DNA of 46,195 nucleotides from Elusimicrobiota bacterium (GTDB lineage: Bacteria; CG03; SLGR01). The stretch spans positions 1 to 46,195 of the forward strand of contig PWEK01000108.1 of the NCBI GenBank assembly GCA_003553445.1. The letters are read 5' to 3'. The notes below the pieces were generated by a model, which ran no database searches, had not been told where the DNA came from, and saw only the letters and a list, made by a program, of their open reading frames with translations. A program made the translations under genes and the position numbers. Each line of letters starts with the position of its first letter. Positions within the stretch are counted from its first letter, which is position 1. This document shows positions 37,292 through 45,218 of this stretch, one piece after another.

Positions 37292-39415
37292 TCAGTTTAT
37301 ACGGAAAGTTATTTTAACGGAAAACGGATTTTCTTTTTTAAGATTTGTTTCATAAACTGCTGTCAGGCAAAGGCCCTGATGGGAAAGTTCAAAGCCCTCA
37401 AGGGAATTCACTACGGCATTTACCGGGTATCTCCAGAGGAGGTTCTTTCTGTTTGAATTTATTTCTGCGGATATTTTTCTGTCAGAATCAACTGCGGTAA
37501 TTTTTTCTAAGTTTTTGTGAACAGAAGGTTCTGTAGGTGGGAATGGTTTTCCATAGATTAAACAGCTTCCGTTAGCGGGAGTTGAAATGTTTAATTCGCA
37601 TGCGTAGTTAAATACATGAGAATCCGAACCTTTTATTTTTTTTATAATAATATCCGTTGAAAATCCTCTTTCTCCGCTTTGCGGTTTGATTTTCTTTGTT
37701 AATTCATACTCCGAATCGCCAAGTTTAAAGTTTCGAATTATTTCTACAACAGGATTTTCACAAGAGTTTTTTATAATTTGCCGGCGGCTGTTGTAAAGGG
37801 TGATTTCGGAATAGTCGTTTTTTTTGTACTGATTAAAATCAACCGATTTATCGATTATGTGGTCTTTAAATGAGTATCGGGGGTGTCTGTCGTAAACAAG
37901 ATAGGGTTTGAATTTGTCTGTATCTTTCTTTTCTATGTCGTGTATGGACTTGACCTTTTTTTCTTCATTTTCTTCTGATTTTCCATTTTCTTTCCTGTCG
38001 CTTTCAGTTATTTCCCGGTGGTAGCTTTCAAATCTTCTTGCGATGGTATCGGTAAGGTTTACAGAGGACTTTTTATCTGAAATTTCCATAAACTCCCCGG
38101 TTTCTGCCTTAATGCACAGAAATATTTTATCTGTATCAATAAGTATTTCATCTTTGCCGTCACAGTCAATATCTGAAATTTTCAAATCCAGAAACTTTGA
38201 AGAATAATGCCCAGCCGGGTCAATCAGGTTATGAAGCTTATTAAGGTTTCTGTAAATGGCGTTTCTCAGGTGCGCCAGGTAAATTCCTCCGAATACTCCG
38301 TGCCAGTACGGACAGTTGCACTGCGCCTTATAGAGATGTTTTTCTGCCTGACGCAGGTTTTCTTTTTCCATTTTCGGGGATCTTTCTTTAAGAAGACTGC
38401 TTAAAAAGAGCATTTTTTTATTCATGTAGTTTGATTCAGGGTATTTAGAGAAATAATTTCTCCAGATACCGCCCGATAAATGAGGCTCCACGCAAGATAG
38501 CAGTCCTTTTTCTTTCAGTATATTCTTGACATTCTTTATTTTCACTGTTCCCTCTGCGGGCATTGACCACTCTTTCATTTCGTGGTACTGGCAGGCGGGC
38601 AGGTATACCCTATCAAGCGGCGGACGGCTGTCATAGTATTCGGATAGAGTGCGGGTTTTAATCCAGGATGAGTTTTCTTCAAGGGCATTGAAAAACCTGT
38701 CAAGCCATTTTTCATTGCCAAAAACCCATTCTTCGGTCCCCGGCCAGACCCCGAACTTTTCTCCGTCATCGAGCATACATACCATAGGGGGTTCGGAACT
38801 AGCGAGTTCTCTAAAATATTTTATTACCCCTGATACGGGTTCAAAGGGTATCATGTACCTTAGTTTTTTGCTTATCGAAAAAATACCCAGTGAATTCCCG
38901 CCGTCTTCGGTAATGAAATAGCCTTTCAGTTTTTCGGGATTAAATCCTGCCTGTATAAAGTGAGTGTCGTCGACTGCGGTGTATTCAACGGGTGTGTTTT
39001 CTAAAAGTGAAGGCAGATGGGGCTCCCAGACCCTTTCCGAAAGCCACAGGCCCCTTGGCCGGGTTCCCAGGTTTTCTCTGACGAAGTTCTGGGTCATTTC
39101 TATTTGACCCTCTATGTCTTTTTGAGGGATTGAAATTAATATAGGTTCGTAAAAACCCCCGGAAATTATTTCAATCTTTCCCTTGTCAATCTCTTCTTTT
39201 ATGGTTTTTAGAAAACCGGGGTGGTTTTCCTTAAAGTATTCTAGAAGCGGGGAAGAAATATGAAGGCACATTCTGATGCTGTCATATTTTTTAAATGTTT
39301 CAATTACGGGTTTATATGCCTTCCGGTAGGCGTCTTCCAGAACATGCCTGAAGTTGCCCACCGGCTGGTGAAAATGAAGCCCGAAAATAAAATCCACCTT
39401 CTCCCGGGGTGTCAT
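37292..39415 (-). CDS. GH57 family alpha-glucan enzyme (4-alpha-glucanotransferase/alpha-amylase type)
   Basis: 707 aa. The N-terminal GH57 barrel begins FIFGLHFHQPVGN and carries GLWLSERVWEP, whose Glu127 is the predicted nucleophile, and MLDDGEKFGVWPGT, with the acid Asp at 216/217. These match the Thermococcus 4-alpha-glucanotransferase motifs. The C-terminal part holds DUF1925/DUF1926-type beta domains, including KISDIDCDGKDEILI and a lysine/glutamate-rich insert (about residues 470-490). It lacks a signal peptide, so it acts on intracellular glucan. It overlaps the GT35-like gene by 4 nt (ATGA on the minus strand) and is the second gene of that operon. Transferase versus hydrolase cannot be decided here. 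Confidence 0.87.
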   Translation of the reverse strand: MTPREKVDFIFGLHFHQPVGNFRHVLEDAYRKAYKPVIETFKKYDSIRMCLHISSPLLEYFKENHPGFLKTIKEEIDKGKIEIISGGFYEPILISIPQKDIEGQIEMTQNFVRENLGTRPRGLWLSERVWEPHLPSLLENTPVEYTAVDDTHFIQAGFNPEKLKGYFITEDGGNSLGIFSISKKLRYMIPFEPVSGVIKYFRELASSEPPMVCMLDDGEKFGVWPGTEEWVFGNEKWLDRFFNALEENSSWIKTRTLSEYYDSRPPLDRVYLPACQYHEMKEWSMPAEGTVKIKNVKNILKEKGLLSCVEPHLSGGIWRNYFSKYPESNYMNKKMLFLSSLLKERSPKMEKENLRQAEKHLYKAQCNCPYWHGVFGGIYLAHLRNAIYRNLNKLHNLIDPAGHYSSKFLDLKISDIDCDGKDEILIDTDKIFLCIKAETGEFMEISDKKSSVNLTDTIARRFESYHREITESDRKENGKSEENEEKKVKSIHDIEKKDTDKFKPYLVYDRHPRYSFKDHIIDKSVDFNQYKKNDYSEITLYNSRRQIIKNSCENPVVEIIRNFKLGDSEYELTKKIKPQSGERGFSTDIIIKKIKGSDSHVFNYACELNISTPANGSCLIYGKPFPPTEPSVHKNLEKITAVDSDRKISAEINSNRKNLLWRYPVNAVVNSLEGFELSHQGLCLTAVYETNLKKENPFSVKITFRIN

Positions 39416-41079
39416 TTTATCAGTCTGAGAGCCTTTAGGTAAAATTCACTGGCATATGCTTTTGCCATATTTTCAATAATCATATTCTGGCCTGCAAGGT
39501 AAGCGTTATGCTTAATTTTTTTACATTTTGACTCCCCGCCCTCAATACAGTTGTAGAAAAGGTTTGAAGCGATTTCCAGTTTTCTGTAAAGCGTTCTGGC
39601 ATCGTAGGGGTCAATAAAAAAAGCGGAGCCATCCGCAGATTCAGGGTTTATTTCACTCAGGTATTCTCTGGCACCGCCGGTGTATGTTGAAATGTTGATA
39701 TTGCCATTCATCGCAGAGCGCTGATCTGATGTGCCGCATGCCTCCTGATTTTTTTCCGGTGTGCTAACCCATATTTCGTATCCCCTGGCTCCATGCATGA
39801 GCATATCATGGTTGTATCCAGGAAGAAAAGCGAATTTTCCTTTGAGTTCTTCTGATTTTGTCCATTCACAGAAGTGGCGGACCCACTCTTTTCTTTCTTC
39901 GTCGCTTGGGTGGGCCATTCCTCCTGCGAAAACCTGCAGGCCTAGCCCTACCAGTTCTCCGAAAACGGTGTGGTATTTTTTGCCTCTCTCCCCGCAGACC
40001 GCATGAATGATGTCTTTAAACATGGGGTACTGTTTTTTATATCCTGCGAATCTCCGGAAAAAACCTACAGCAGGTTTATTTTCGTCAAACTTAATATCAA
40101 TACCGAAATATTTTTTGACTCTGGAAGAAGCATCTTCCATCGCTTTCTTTTTATACTTCTTAGTTGTTTCCCAAAGCATTTCGGGGTTTACATTTTCCGG
40201 GTTTCTTAATTCCGGCGCCTGCCAGCTTCGGGATGAACCGTTAGTTATCCCGATAATTTTGTTTCTCAATGGCAGGAACATGTTTTTGGTTACTTCCCCG
40301 TGTTCTTTTGAAACCCCGTTTGTAAGCGAGGATATCTTAAGGGCTGCGTGGGTGAAGTCAATAACCTCTCCCGAATGAAAGAGTTCAAAATATTTTTCAG
40401 GGATATTCATTGATTTAAACCAGTCTGCGGGGTATTTCTCCATACCTGCTTCCACCGGTGTGTGTGTTGTGAAGAGTATTGGTATTTTGCTGTATTCCTC
40501 TCTTTCTTTTATGCAGCAGGCAGCTGTAACTGTGTGGGCTTCATTTAAATGGATAAAGTCAATATTCAGGTTAACAGCATTCAGCAGTTCAGCGGCGGCC
40601 TTTCCCGTTATCACCTCCTGCTTGAGCCTCTGCTTTCTGTCACCCGTGTATAGAACATCGAAAACCTCGGGGTTGTGCAGAAGGTAAACCGGTACTCCGG
40701 CTCTCATCAGCCGGTAAACCTTTATGGGATAACGCTTCCCTTCAAACTCAATATTCAGCACAAGGGGCTTGGAGTCTTGGGAATGAACAATTTCTATGGG
40801 TTCACCGGAATAATCGATTTCTTTTGTCTGTATCTCCTGCCGGTTATCTTCGGTTATATTCTGTATCCACTCATATTTATACATCGGGATTACCGCGGTC
40901 ACGTCAAGCCCTATTTTTTTAAGGCCTTCCATTGTATCGCCCGCAAGTATCCCCAGCCCCCCTTTAAAATTTCCAGATCTCGCGTGCATCGAAAGCTCCG
41001 GCATAAGCATCTCCATACAGAGATAGAGAATTTTTTTATCCTTAAGTTCCTCTACATTTCTATCTATCCATGAATTCAT
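39412..41079 (-). CDS. GT35-like alpha-glucan phosphorylase family protein without the usual PLP lysine
   Basis: 555 aa, GT-B fold. Phosphorylase-type blocks are visible: GGLGILAGD near residue 40, HLNEAHT, LFTTHTPVEAGME, LTNGVSKEHGEVT, GITNGSSRSWQ, FFRRFAGYKKQY and QVFAGGMAHPSDE. Where the family has GTS-x-MK with the pyridoxal-phosphate lysine, this protein has EACGTSDQRSAMNG: Arg (codon CGC) replaces Lys. The following DGWW-like part is also changed to TGGAREYLSE, and AGKAHP has become AGGMAHP. So fold and sugar site look kept, but normal PLP-dependent phosphorolysis is doubtful. AAGGAGAAA precedes the ATG. Alternative: a glucosyltransferase of the same fold. Confidence 0.75.
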   Translation of the reverse strand: MNSWIDRNVEELKDKKILYLCMEMLMPELSMHARSGNFKGGLGILAGDTMEGLKKIGLDVTAVIPMYKYEWIQNITEDNRQEIQTKEIDYSGEPIEIVHSQDSKPLVLNIEFEGKRYPIKVYRLMRAGVPVYLLHNPEVFDVLYTGDRKQRLKQEVITGKAAAELLNAVNLNIDFIHLNEAHTVTAACCIKEREEYSKIPILFTTHTPVEAGMEKYPADWFKSMNIPEKYFELFHSGEVIDFTHAALKISSLTNGVSKEHGEVTKNMFLPLRNKIIGITNGSSRSWQAPELRNPENVNPEMLWETTKKYKKKAMEDASSRVKKYFGIDIKFDENKPAVGFFRRFAGYKKQYPMFKDIIHAVCGERGKKYHTVFGELVGLGLQVFAGGMAHPSDEERKEWVRHFCEWTKSEELKGKFAFLPGYNHDMLMHGARGYEIWVSTPEKNQEACGTSDQRSAMNGNINISTYTGGAREYLSEINPESADGSAFFIDPYDARTLYRKLEIASNLFYNCIEGGESKCKKIKHNAYLAGQNMIIENMAKAYASEFYLKALRLIK

Positions 41080-41122
41080 GATTTCTCCTTTCCTGCATAT
41101 TTACACAGTTTAAAATAAAATA

Positions 41123-41151
41123 ATTATAATAAATCCCGATAAACTATTCAA
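41123..41151 (-). promoter_or_regulatory. Candidate minus-strand promoter for the GT35-like/GH57 operon
   Basis: Read on the minus strand: TTGAAT (41151-41146), 17 nt, perfect TATAAT (41128-41123). It gives a leader of about 36 nt that ends with AAGGAGAAA before the ATG at 41079. One copy of the 20-bp box (41151-41170) lies directly upstream and touches the -35. Confidence 0.6.
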
Positions 41152-41170
41152 TGTCGGGGTTATGCTTTTA
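41151..41170 (-). promoter_or_regulatory. 20-bp box, copy A (upstream of the minus-strand promoter)
   Basis: On the minus strand it reads TAAAAGCATAACCCCGACAT and ends at the -35 of the promoter serving 41079-37292. It is identical to copy B at 41220-41239 except for one base, and keeps the same orientation relative to transcription. Probable binding site of a transcription factor; the factor is unknown. Confidence 0.55.
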
Positions 41171-41219
41171 TGCATTCAAAATTAATATTATAATTTAGTT
41201 TCGTTATCCGGCAAAAGTA

Positions 41220-41239
41220 TAAAAGTATAACCCCGACAT
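41220..41239 (+). promoter_or_regulatory. 20-bp box, copy B (upstream of the plus-strand promoter)
   Basis: Reads TAAAAGTATAACCCCGACAT and ends 4 nt before TTGACA of the divergent promoter. Together with copy A it makes a 20-bp inverted repeat with one mismatch and 49 nt between the arms. An extra AAAAGTAT lies just before it (41213-41220), making a short direct repeat. Confidence 0.55.
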
Positions 41240-41243
41240 CAGG

Positions 41244-41272
41244 TTGACATGGGGGGGAGAAAGTGATATATT
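41244..41272 (+). promoter_or_regulatory. Candidate strong promoter for the DUF3536/GH57 gene, possibly leaderless
   Basis: Perfect TTGACA (41244-41249), 17 nt, TATATT (41267-41272). The ATG at 41280 lies only 7 nt after the -10, so the transcript would begin at or next to the start codon. The G-rich GGGGGGGAG at 41251-41259 is inside the promoter and too far from the ATG to act as ribosome site. Confidence 0.65.
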
Positions 41273-41279
41273 TCCAGCT

Positions 41280-42881
41280 ATGAAAAAAACTGTGATAATT
41301 CATGGTCATTTTTATCAGCCTCCGAGAATTAACCCCTGGAGCGGGGAGATGTTAAGGGAAGCTTCCGCCTCTCCCGCCTTAAACTGGAACGAAAGAATAT
41401 ACAATGAGTGTTATCTGCCAAATACCGAGGCTGAAATAAAGATTGGAGGCTCAATAGAAAAGGTAAATAATTTTAATTATATATCTTTTAACATAGGGCC
41501 TACCCTTTCCGGGTGGATGATACGCAATCACATAGAAACATACAGAAAAATACGCCAGGCGGCAACAAAAACAACAAATGCCATCGCCCTTCCATACAAT
41601 CATACGATACTTCCCCTGGATAGGGAAGAAAACCTCAAAACTCAGATAGCATGGGGAATAACTGAATACCGAATGCGGTTCGGGAAGGAGCCGGCTGCGA
41701 TGTGGCTGCCGGAGTGCGCTGTTAGTTCCCGGGTTATCAGGGAGCTTATAGAAAACGGGATAAAGTACCTGATACTTGCCTCGGGCCAGGCTAGGGCAGT
41801 AAGGGATATCGGAGAAAGTAAATGGGAGGATGTTTCTGACGGAACCATAGATGTAAGGAGGCCTTACAGGGTTTTTGAGAAAAACGGTTATATTGATGTC
41901 CTTTTCTCCTGCAAGGAGCTGGCCGGAGATATTTCATTTAACCGGATGCTTGATAAGCCGTCAGAGCTGGCTGACAAAATGGAGAAAATAATGGGGGAAA
42001 ATGGTCTTCCGGAAGTTGTTCTGCCTGTAGCAACAGACGGCGAGACTTTCGGGCATCACCATAAGGGAGCGGAAAAAGGCCTTGCCTATCTTTTAAAGAG
42101 TGAACTTCCCTCGAGAGGCATAAGGGTCTGCAGTATCCAGGATTACTTCAAAGAAGCCCAGGTGAAGAGACAGGTTATGTTGAAGGATAATTCCTCATGG
42201 TCGTGCAGTCACGGGATAGAGAGATGGCGCAGCGCATGCGGCTGCGGCGCAAGGGAGGGGGGCAGCGATCTTGAATGGCGCAAACCTCTCAGAGATGCTG
42301 TGGGTATGCTCGGAGAAAAAGCCATTGAGTTGTTTAATGAAAGGGCCTCCGGGTATTTCACTGTAAGTCCTTGGGATGCGGTCAGGGAATTCGGTGCAGT
42401 ACTTGTGAATAATTCAAAAAGAGAAGAGTTTCATGAAAAATGCGCATCTGATTCAATGAAGGGCAGTATTGAGATAGACATGCTGATGGAATTCATTTAT
42501 TTCACTTTTTATTCCTTTACCTCCTGCGGCTGGTTTTTTGACAGTCTTGACCGCCCCGAGCCGGCTCAGGTGCTTTCATTTGCTTTGAAATCCATGGAAC
42601 TGGCAAAAGATATGTGGGGGGTTGATTTGGAGAGCGACTTTTTTTCTATATTATCTAAATATCCCGGGGCAGAGAAGGTCTGGGCTAATGTTAAGTCCCG
42701 CCGCTTTGATCCCGAAGACCTTGCAAGGGATATGCTTGAGATATACAGCCTTACCGGTATACGCAAATCGCTAAAGGGGTTCTGGTATATGAAGGTAATA
42801 CATCATGATTCGGAGATTATGGTTGAGATGAAAAACCGGCGGACAAACGAGAAAATTGAAATCCTTCAGGAAGAGCTTTAA
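41280..42881 (+). CDS. GH57 family glycoside hydrolase with DUF3536
   Basis: 533 aa, a second and distinct GH57 protein. It opens with IIHGHFYQPPRINPWSGE and NWNERIYNECYLPN, the DUF3536-type GH57 start. The predicted nucleophile is Glu145 in MWLPECAVS, and the partner Asp is Asp253 in ATDGETFGHHHKG. SWSCSHGIERWRSACGC is a further family block. Many relatives run to about 800 aa, so this is a short version. No signal peptide. The start is ATG 41280, since upstream in-frame codons fall inside the promoter. It is divergent from, and probably co-regulated with, the GT35-like/GH57 pair; role in alpha-glucan (glycogen-like) metabolism inferred. Confidence 0.83.
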   Translation: MKKTVIIHGHFYQPPRINPWSGEMLREASASPALNWNERIYNECYLPNTEAEIKIGGSIEKVNNFNYISFNIGPTLSGWMIRNHIETYRKIRQAATKTTNAIALPYNHTILPLDREENLKTQIAWGITEYRMRFGKEPAAMWLPECAVSSRVIRELIENGIKYLILASGQARAVRDIGESKWEDVSDGTIDVRRPYRVFEKNGYIDVLFSCKELAGDISFNRMLDKPSELADKMEKIMGENGLPEVVLPVATDGETFGHHHKGAEKGLAYLLKSELPSRGIRVCSIQDYFKEAQVKRQVMLKDNSSWSCSHGIERWRSACGCGAREGGSDLEWRKPLRDAVGMLGEKAIELFNERASGYFTVSPWDAVREFGAVLVNNSKREEFHEKCASDSMKGSIEIDMLMEFIYFTFYSFTSCGWFFDSLDRPEPAQVLSFALKSMELAKDMWGVDLESDFFSILSKYPGAEKVWANVKSRRFDPEDLARDMLEIYSLTGIRKSLKGFWYMKVIHHDSEIMVEMKNRRTNEKIEILQEEL

Positions 42882-42910
42882 TTGACAATTAAGCCTAATT
42901 AAATTAGACT
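42882..42910 (+). promoter_or_regulatory. Candidate promoter with two palindromes, upstream of the polysaccharide genes
   Basis: TTGACA (42882-42887), 17 nt, TAGACT (42905-42910). The -35 lies in the 15-nt palindrome TTAATTGACAATTAA (42878-42892). A second one, CTAATTAAATTAG (42895-42907), covers the spacer and part of the -10. Both could be operator sites. The leader of about 35 nt before ATG 42952 is A-rich with no clear Shine-Dalgarno. Confidence 0.5.
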
Positions 42911-42951
42911 GTCACTAAGCAAAAAAATAAATCCAATAAAATTCAAAAGCT

Positions 42952-44259
42952 ATGGAACTTGATAATTATAAGCTGTTAAAAAAGAAGATTTCCCTCGGTG
43001 AGGTAAATATAGGAGTAGTGGGGCTTGGTTATGTCGGCCTGCCGCTTGCTGCTGAATTTGCGCTAAAGGGCATAGAAGTGACGGGTGTTGATGTTTCGCG
43101 AAAGAAAATTAAAAAACTTCTTTCCGGGGAATCCTATATTCAGGATGTGGATTCAAAATTAATAAAATCGCTCTGTTCAACAGAAAAATTAAACCCGACA
43201 TCAGATTTTTCAGAGCTGAAAAATATGGATGCCGTAGTAATATGCGTCCCCACCCCCTTAAGAAAAAGCAGGGACCCCGATCTTTCTTTTATTGTGGATG
43301 CTTCAGAAAAAGTGGCGGAAAATATTTCCGGGGGAACCATTGTAATTCTGGAATCCACATCCTATCCCGGTACGACAAGGGAGATTCTTCTGCAGGAAAT
43401 TAAGAGGAAAAATCCTTCCGCGTCTCAAGAGGTTTTCGTTGCTTTTTCTCCTGAAAGGGTCGATCCCGGCAACAGTAAGTTCGGTATAGGCAACACCCCT
43501 AAAGTCGTGGGGGGAATAGACTCTAAATCAACTGAACTGGCAGAAAAACTGTATCAAATGATTGTAAAGGAGGTGGTTACCGTAAAGAGCTGCGAAGAAG
43601 CTGAGATGGTTAAACTGCTTGAGAATACATTCCGGGCCGTAAATATAGGTTTGATTAATGAGATGGCCCAGCTTTGCGACAGGTTTTCGCTGGACATATG
43701 GCGGATAGTAAAAGCGGCAGCCTCGAAGCCGTTTGGTTTTATGCCTTTTTATCCCGGCCCGGGGCTGGGAGGGCACTGTCTTCCGATTGACCCGCAGTTT
43801 CTTTCATGGAAGGCGAAGTCGAATAAGTTTTATCCTCACTTTATCGATTATGCTGAAGAGATAAACAGGTCCATGCCTGAGTATGTGGTGGGCAAGGTAG
43901 GTGTCCTTTTAAATGAAAAAAAGAAAAGTATAAATGGTTCAGACATACTTCTTATGGGGGTTTCCTATAAGAAAAATGTGGGGGACACCCGTGAGTCGCC
44001 TGCATATGAAATAGTTGAATTTCTGAAAAAAATGAAGGCCAGGATAAGTTATATTGACCCTTATGTAAACTGCTTTCCTGATGCTGAAAAGGTTGAAGCC
44101 GGCGGTGTTGATTATTCGTCTTACGACTGCGTGGTTATCGTTACAGAACATGAAATTTTCGATTGGCCCGAAGTAATTGAAAAATCGCAGCTTATTCTTG
44201 ATTGCAGGGGAGTAACGCTTGAATATGAAGAGGAAAAGAAAAAGGTGGTAAGAATATGA
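42952..44259 (+). CDS. UDP-sugar 6-dehydrogenase (WbpA/WbpO/TviB-like)
   Basis: 435-aa NAD-dependent enzyme oxidising C6 of a UDP-sugar to a uronic acid. The Rossmann loop is VGLGYVGLPLAAEFA; then CVPTPLRKSRDPDL, ILESTSYPGTT and FSPERVDPGN follow, and the catalytic Cys276 lies in GLGGHCLPIDP. The C-terminal VSYKKNVGDTRESPA is typical of UDP-N-acetyl-hexosamine dehydrogenases rather than UDP-glucose dehydrogenase. The next gene is a WbpP/TviC-like epimerase, so a UDP-GalNAcA-type precursor is plausible. First gene of the polysaccharide unit, overlapping the epimerase by 4 nt. Confidence 0.88.
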   Translation: MELDNYKLLKKKISLGEVNIGVVGLGYVGLPLAAEFALKGIEVTGVDVSRKKIKKLLSGESYIQDVDSKLIKSLCSTEKLNPTSDFSELKNMDAVVICVPTPLRKSRDPDLSFIVDASEKVAENISGGTIVILESTSYPGTTREILLQEIKRKNPSASQEVFVAFSPERVDPGNSKFGIGNTPKVVGGIDSKSTELAEKLYQMIVKEVVTVKSCEEAEMVKLLENTFRAVNIGLINEMAQLCDRFSLDIWRIVKAAASKPFGFMPFYPGPGLGGHCLPIDPQFLSWKAKSNKFYPHFIDYAEEINRSMPEYVVGKVGVLLNEKKKSINGSDILLMGVSYKKNVGDTRESPAYEIVEFLKKMKARISYIDPYVNCFPDAEKVEAGGVDYSSYDCVVIVTEHEIFDWPEVIEKSQLILDCRGVTLEYEEEKKKVVRI

Positions 44260-45218
44260 GCGGTGGATATCTTGTAACTGGAGGAGCCGGGTTTATCGGT
44301 TCAAATATTGTTGACGAGCTTGTCAGAAGCGGCGAGAAGGTAGTGGTAGTGGACAACTTCATAACCGGAAGAAAGTCAAACCTTAAAGAAGTTCTGGATA
44401 AAATAGAGCTGATTGAAGGGGATATACGGGATTTCGATTTGATGCGGAAGCTGTGCGAAGATGTGGATTATGTCCTGCATCAGGCGGCGCTGAGATCGGT
44501 ACCCAGGTCGGTTGATGATCCGGTTTCATCAAATGATGTAAATGTCAACGGCACTCTCAATCTTCTTATGGCTGCAGAGAAGGCCGGGATAAAAAAATTT
44601 GTGTATGCCTCATCTTCATCAGCTTACGGAGATACCCCGGCGCTGCCGAAAAAGGAGAGCCAGAGGCCTCTGCCGATATCCCCCTATGCGGTTTCAAAGC
44701 TCACCGGAGAACATTACTGCAGGGCTTTTTCGCATTCTTTCGGTCTTAAAACGGTAAGCCTCAGGTACTTTAATGTATTCGGACCCAGGCAGCATCCTGA
44801 ATCCAAATACGCGGCGGTTGTTCCAATTTTTCTAAAGCAGGCGAATGGCCGGCAGCCGCTTACGGTCCATGGAGATGGAAAGCAGTCAAGGGATTTTACG
44901 TATGTAAAAAATGTGGTAAACGGAAATATTCTAGCCGCTGAGGCTGAAGGTGTTTCGGGCGAGGTTTTCAATATCGCCTGCAACAACAGATACAGCGTAG
45001 TTGATATAGCTGAAGAAATATTAAAAAACATGAAACTTGACCTGGAGTTTGAACATCTTCCAAGAAGAAAAGGGGATGTGGAGCACACCCAGGCAGATAT
45101 AAGCAAAGCCCGGGAAAAACTGGGATACAAAGTTGAGGTCGATTTTCATGAGGGCATGAAAAAGACGGTAGATTATTTTAATCGTGACTTTACGGATAGG
45201 AAAGGGGTTCAGTCGTGA
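44256..45218 (+). CDS. NAD-dependent nucleotide-sugar 4-epimerase (WbpP/TviC-like)
   Basis: 320-aa extended short-chain dehydrogenase. NAD loop LVTGGAGFIGSN near the N-terminus; catalytic Tyr144-x3-Lys148 in PYAVSKLTGE, preceded by ASSSSAYGD. The block HQAALRSVPRSVDDP is close to that of UDP-N-acetylglucosamine 4-epimerases of the WbpP/TviC group. RYFNVFGPRQ and GDGKQSRDFTYVKNVV are standard. Together with the dehydrogenase it could interconvert gluco and galacto forms for a surface polysaccharide. It overlaps its two neighbours by 4 nt each. Confidence 0.88.
   Translation: MSGGYLVTGGAGFIGSNIVDELVRSGEKVVVVDNFITGRKSNLKEVLDKIELIEGDIRDFDLMRKLCEDVDYVLHQAALRSVPRSVDDPVSSNDVNVNGTLNLLMAAEKAGIKKFVYASSSSAYGDTPALPKKESQRPLPISPYAVSKLTGEHYCRAFSHSFGLKTVSLRYFNVFGPRQHPESKYAAVVPIFLKQANGRQPLTVHGDGKQSRDFTYVKNVVNGNILAAEAEGVSGEVFNIACNNRYSVVDIAEEILKNMKLDLEFEHLPRRKGDVEHTQADISKAREKLGYKVEVDFHEGMKKTVDYFNRDFTDRKGVQS

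Noticed and set aside
41151-41239. 20-bp inverted repeat as terminal repeats of a small transposable element
   Set aside because: No transposase, no flanking target duplication, and each arm sits precisely before a promoter; a regulatory reading fits better.
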